Shown: positions 5,176 to 5,664 of the stretch, in pieces | Numbering within the stretch: position 1 is the stretch's first letter | Layout: each line of letters starts with the position of its first letter | From: Cyclobacteriaceae bacterium | GTDB lineage: Bacteria; Bacteroidota; Bacteroidia; Cytophagales; Cyclobacteriaceae | Length of the DNA: 5,664 bases | Direction: 5' to 3' | Assembly: GCA_025358195.1 (NCBI GenBank) | Contig: JANYKP010000499.1 | Coordinates: 1-5,664 of the forward strand | The notes under the pieces: generated by a model | What the model was told of the DNA's origin: nothing | Databases searched by the model: none | Seen by the model: the letters and a program-made list of their open reading frames with translations, nothing else | Made by a program: the position numbers and the translations under genes

Positions 5176-5664
5176 ATCGCGGCCCGTTTATAGTGCTTGA
5201 TTTTCTGGACAAATCTGATCTCATAGGGGATCGTCAAGGCCAGGTGAATGACCATAGCCGGCCACACCGCGCCTTGCCAGATGCATAAAACGCAAAGTAA
5301 TAATCCAAAAGGTAAGCAGGCGAACATTTCAGCTTTGCCGTTCACGACGTGTAACAGTGTGTAAAGACTGACATTAAGCAGGACGGCCAGCGGCATACCG
5401 AAACTGGCGATGGCATCATTTAACAAATAGCCCCGGAACCAGCATTCATAAGCGGCGATAAATACGATGCGAACAAAAAAGTAGGCGATGATGAATTCAA
5501 TGCTATAAGTTGTATTCATCGGTGCCGCACTTCGCACCACCTCCCTGAATTTTGTTTTTGCCATCATGGGAGAAACAATGATCAGCACAGTCATCCATTG
5601 CAGGGTTGTCCATACCGCGAGGCTTCCCGGGGAAGGATAATTAATGAGTATGATAGAAGAATGA
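5172..5664 (-). CDS. CPBP-family intramembrane protease-like protein, 5' end outside the window
   Basis: The frame is open from the stop at 5172-5174 to the right edge. An ATG at 5592-5594 gives 140 residues, but 23 further in-frame codons upstream contain no stop and read as membrane-protein sequence (SLAVWTTLQW), so the gene is partial. In the 140-residue numbering it shows the CPBP/Abi core. Motif 1 is YE50-C-W-F-R54-G, where the canonical EExxxR has Tyr in place of the first Glu. Motif 2 is YTLLH82, followed by E89 in a helix, and motif 3 has His117 in MVIHLAL. Hydrophobic segments lie at about 31-50, 63-80, 92-106 and 108-122. CPBP proteins resemble the CAAX protease Rce1 and are glutamate-based membrane proteases. 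The loss of the first Glu leaves activity uncertain, though variants with one Glu are known in the family. It is the first gene seen in the operon and overlaps the next by 4 nt. Confidence 0.82.
   Translation of the reverse strand, partial: HSSIILINYPSPGSLAVWTTLQWMTVLIIVSPMMAKTKFREVVRSAAPMNTTYSIEFIIAYFFVRIVFIAAYECWFRGYLLNDAIASFGMPLAVLLNVSLYTLLHVVNGKAEMFACLPFGLLLCVLCIWQGAVWPAMVIHLALTIPYEIRFVQKIKHYKRAAI

Overview
The window looks like a piece of a Bacteroidota chromosome, probably Cytophagales- or Chitinophagales-like. The grounds are indirect. Gene starts lack Shine-Dalgarno sequences almost everywhere and sit behind A/T-rich leaders. A small Cys-rich protein belongs to a module I know mainly from this phylum. 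A GC-rich hairpin resembles intergenic repeats common in these genomes. No rRNA, tRNA, CRISPR array or transposase is visible.

Left part (1-1219, accessory). A two-gene toxin-antitoxin module comes first on the + strand: a DUF1778/TacA-type ribbon-helix-helix antitoxin, then a TacT-type GNAT acetyltransferase toxin whose ATG directly abuts the antitoxin stop. Facing it on the - strand is a 73-residue protein with five cysteines, of unknown function.

Middle (1220-2514). An intergenic stretch with two GC-rich hairpins leads into a + strand HNH endonuclease with an SRA-like N-terminal domain, probably a modification-dependent (type IV-like) restriction enzyme. Its coding frame extends well upstream of the first in-frame ATG (1676), back to a stop at 1436-1438, and that extension encodes the conserved start of the domain without any ATG, GTG or TTG. 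The gene therefore has a non-standard start, a 5' frameshift or a lost start. After it comes a gap with a 12-bp palindrome and an unexplained GC-rich patch that begins where the next gene ends.

Right part (2515-5664, - strand). Four tightly packed, overlapping genes form one operon, read from right to left: a CPBP-family membrane protease-like protein that runs off the right edge; an extended SDR (3-beta-HSD / dihydroflavonol-reductase / HpnA-like); a classical SDR; and a membrane fatty acid hydroxylase / sterol desaturase. Two dehydrogenases plus a di-iron membrane hydroxylase imply oxidation and reduction of a lipid, sterol-like or sphingoid substrate at the membrane. The set parallels eukaryotic sterol C-4 demethylation (ERG25/26/27), and equally sphingoid-base reduction and hydroxylation; the sequence does not decide between them. 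At the junction of the classical SDR and the hydroxylase an A7 run sits at a point where one base fewer ends the SDR at once, and one base more fuses the two enzymes into one open frame.
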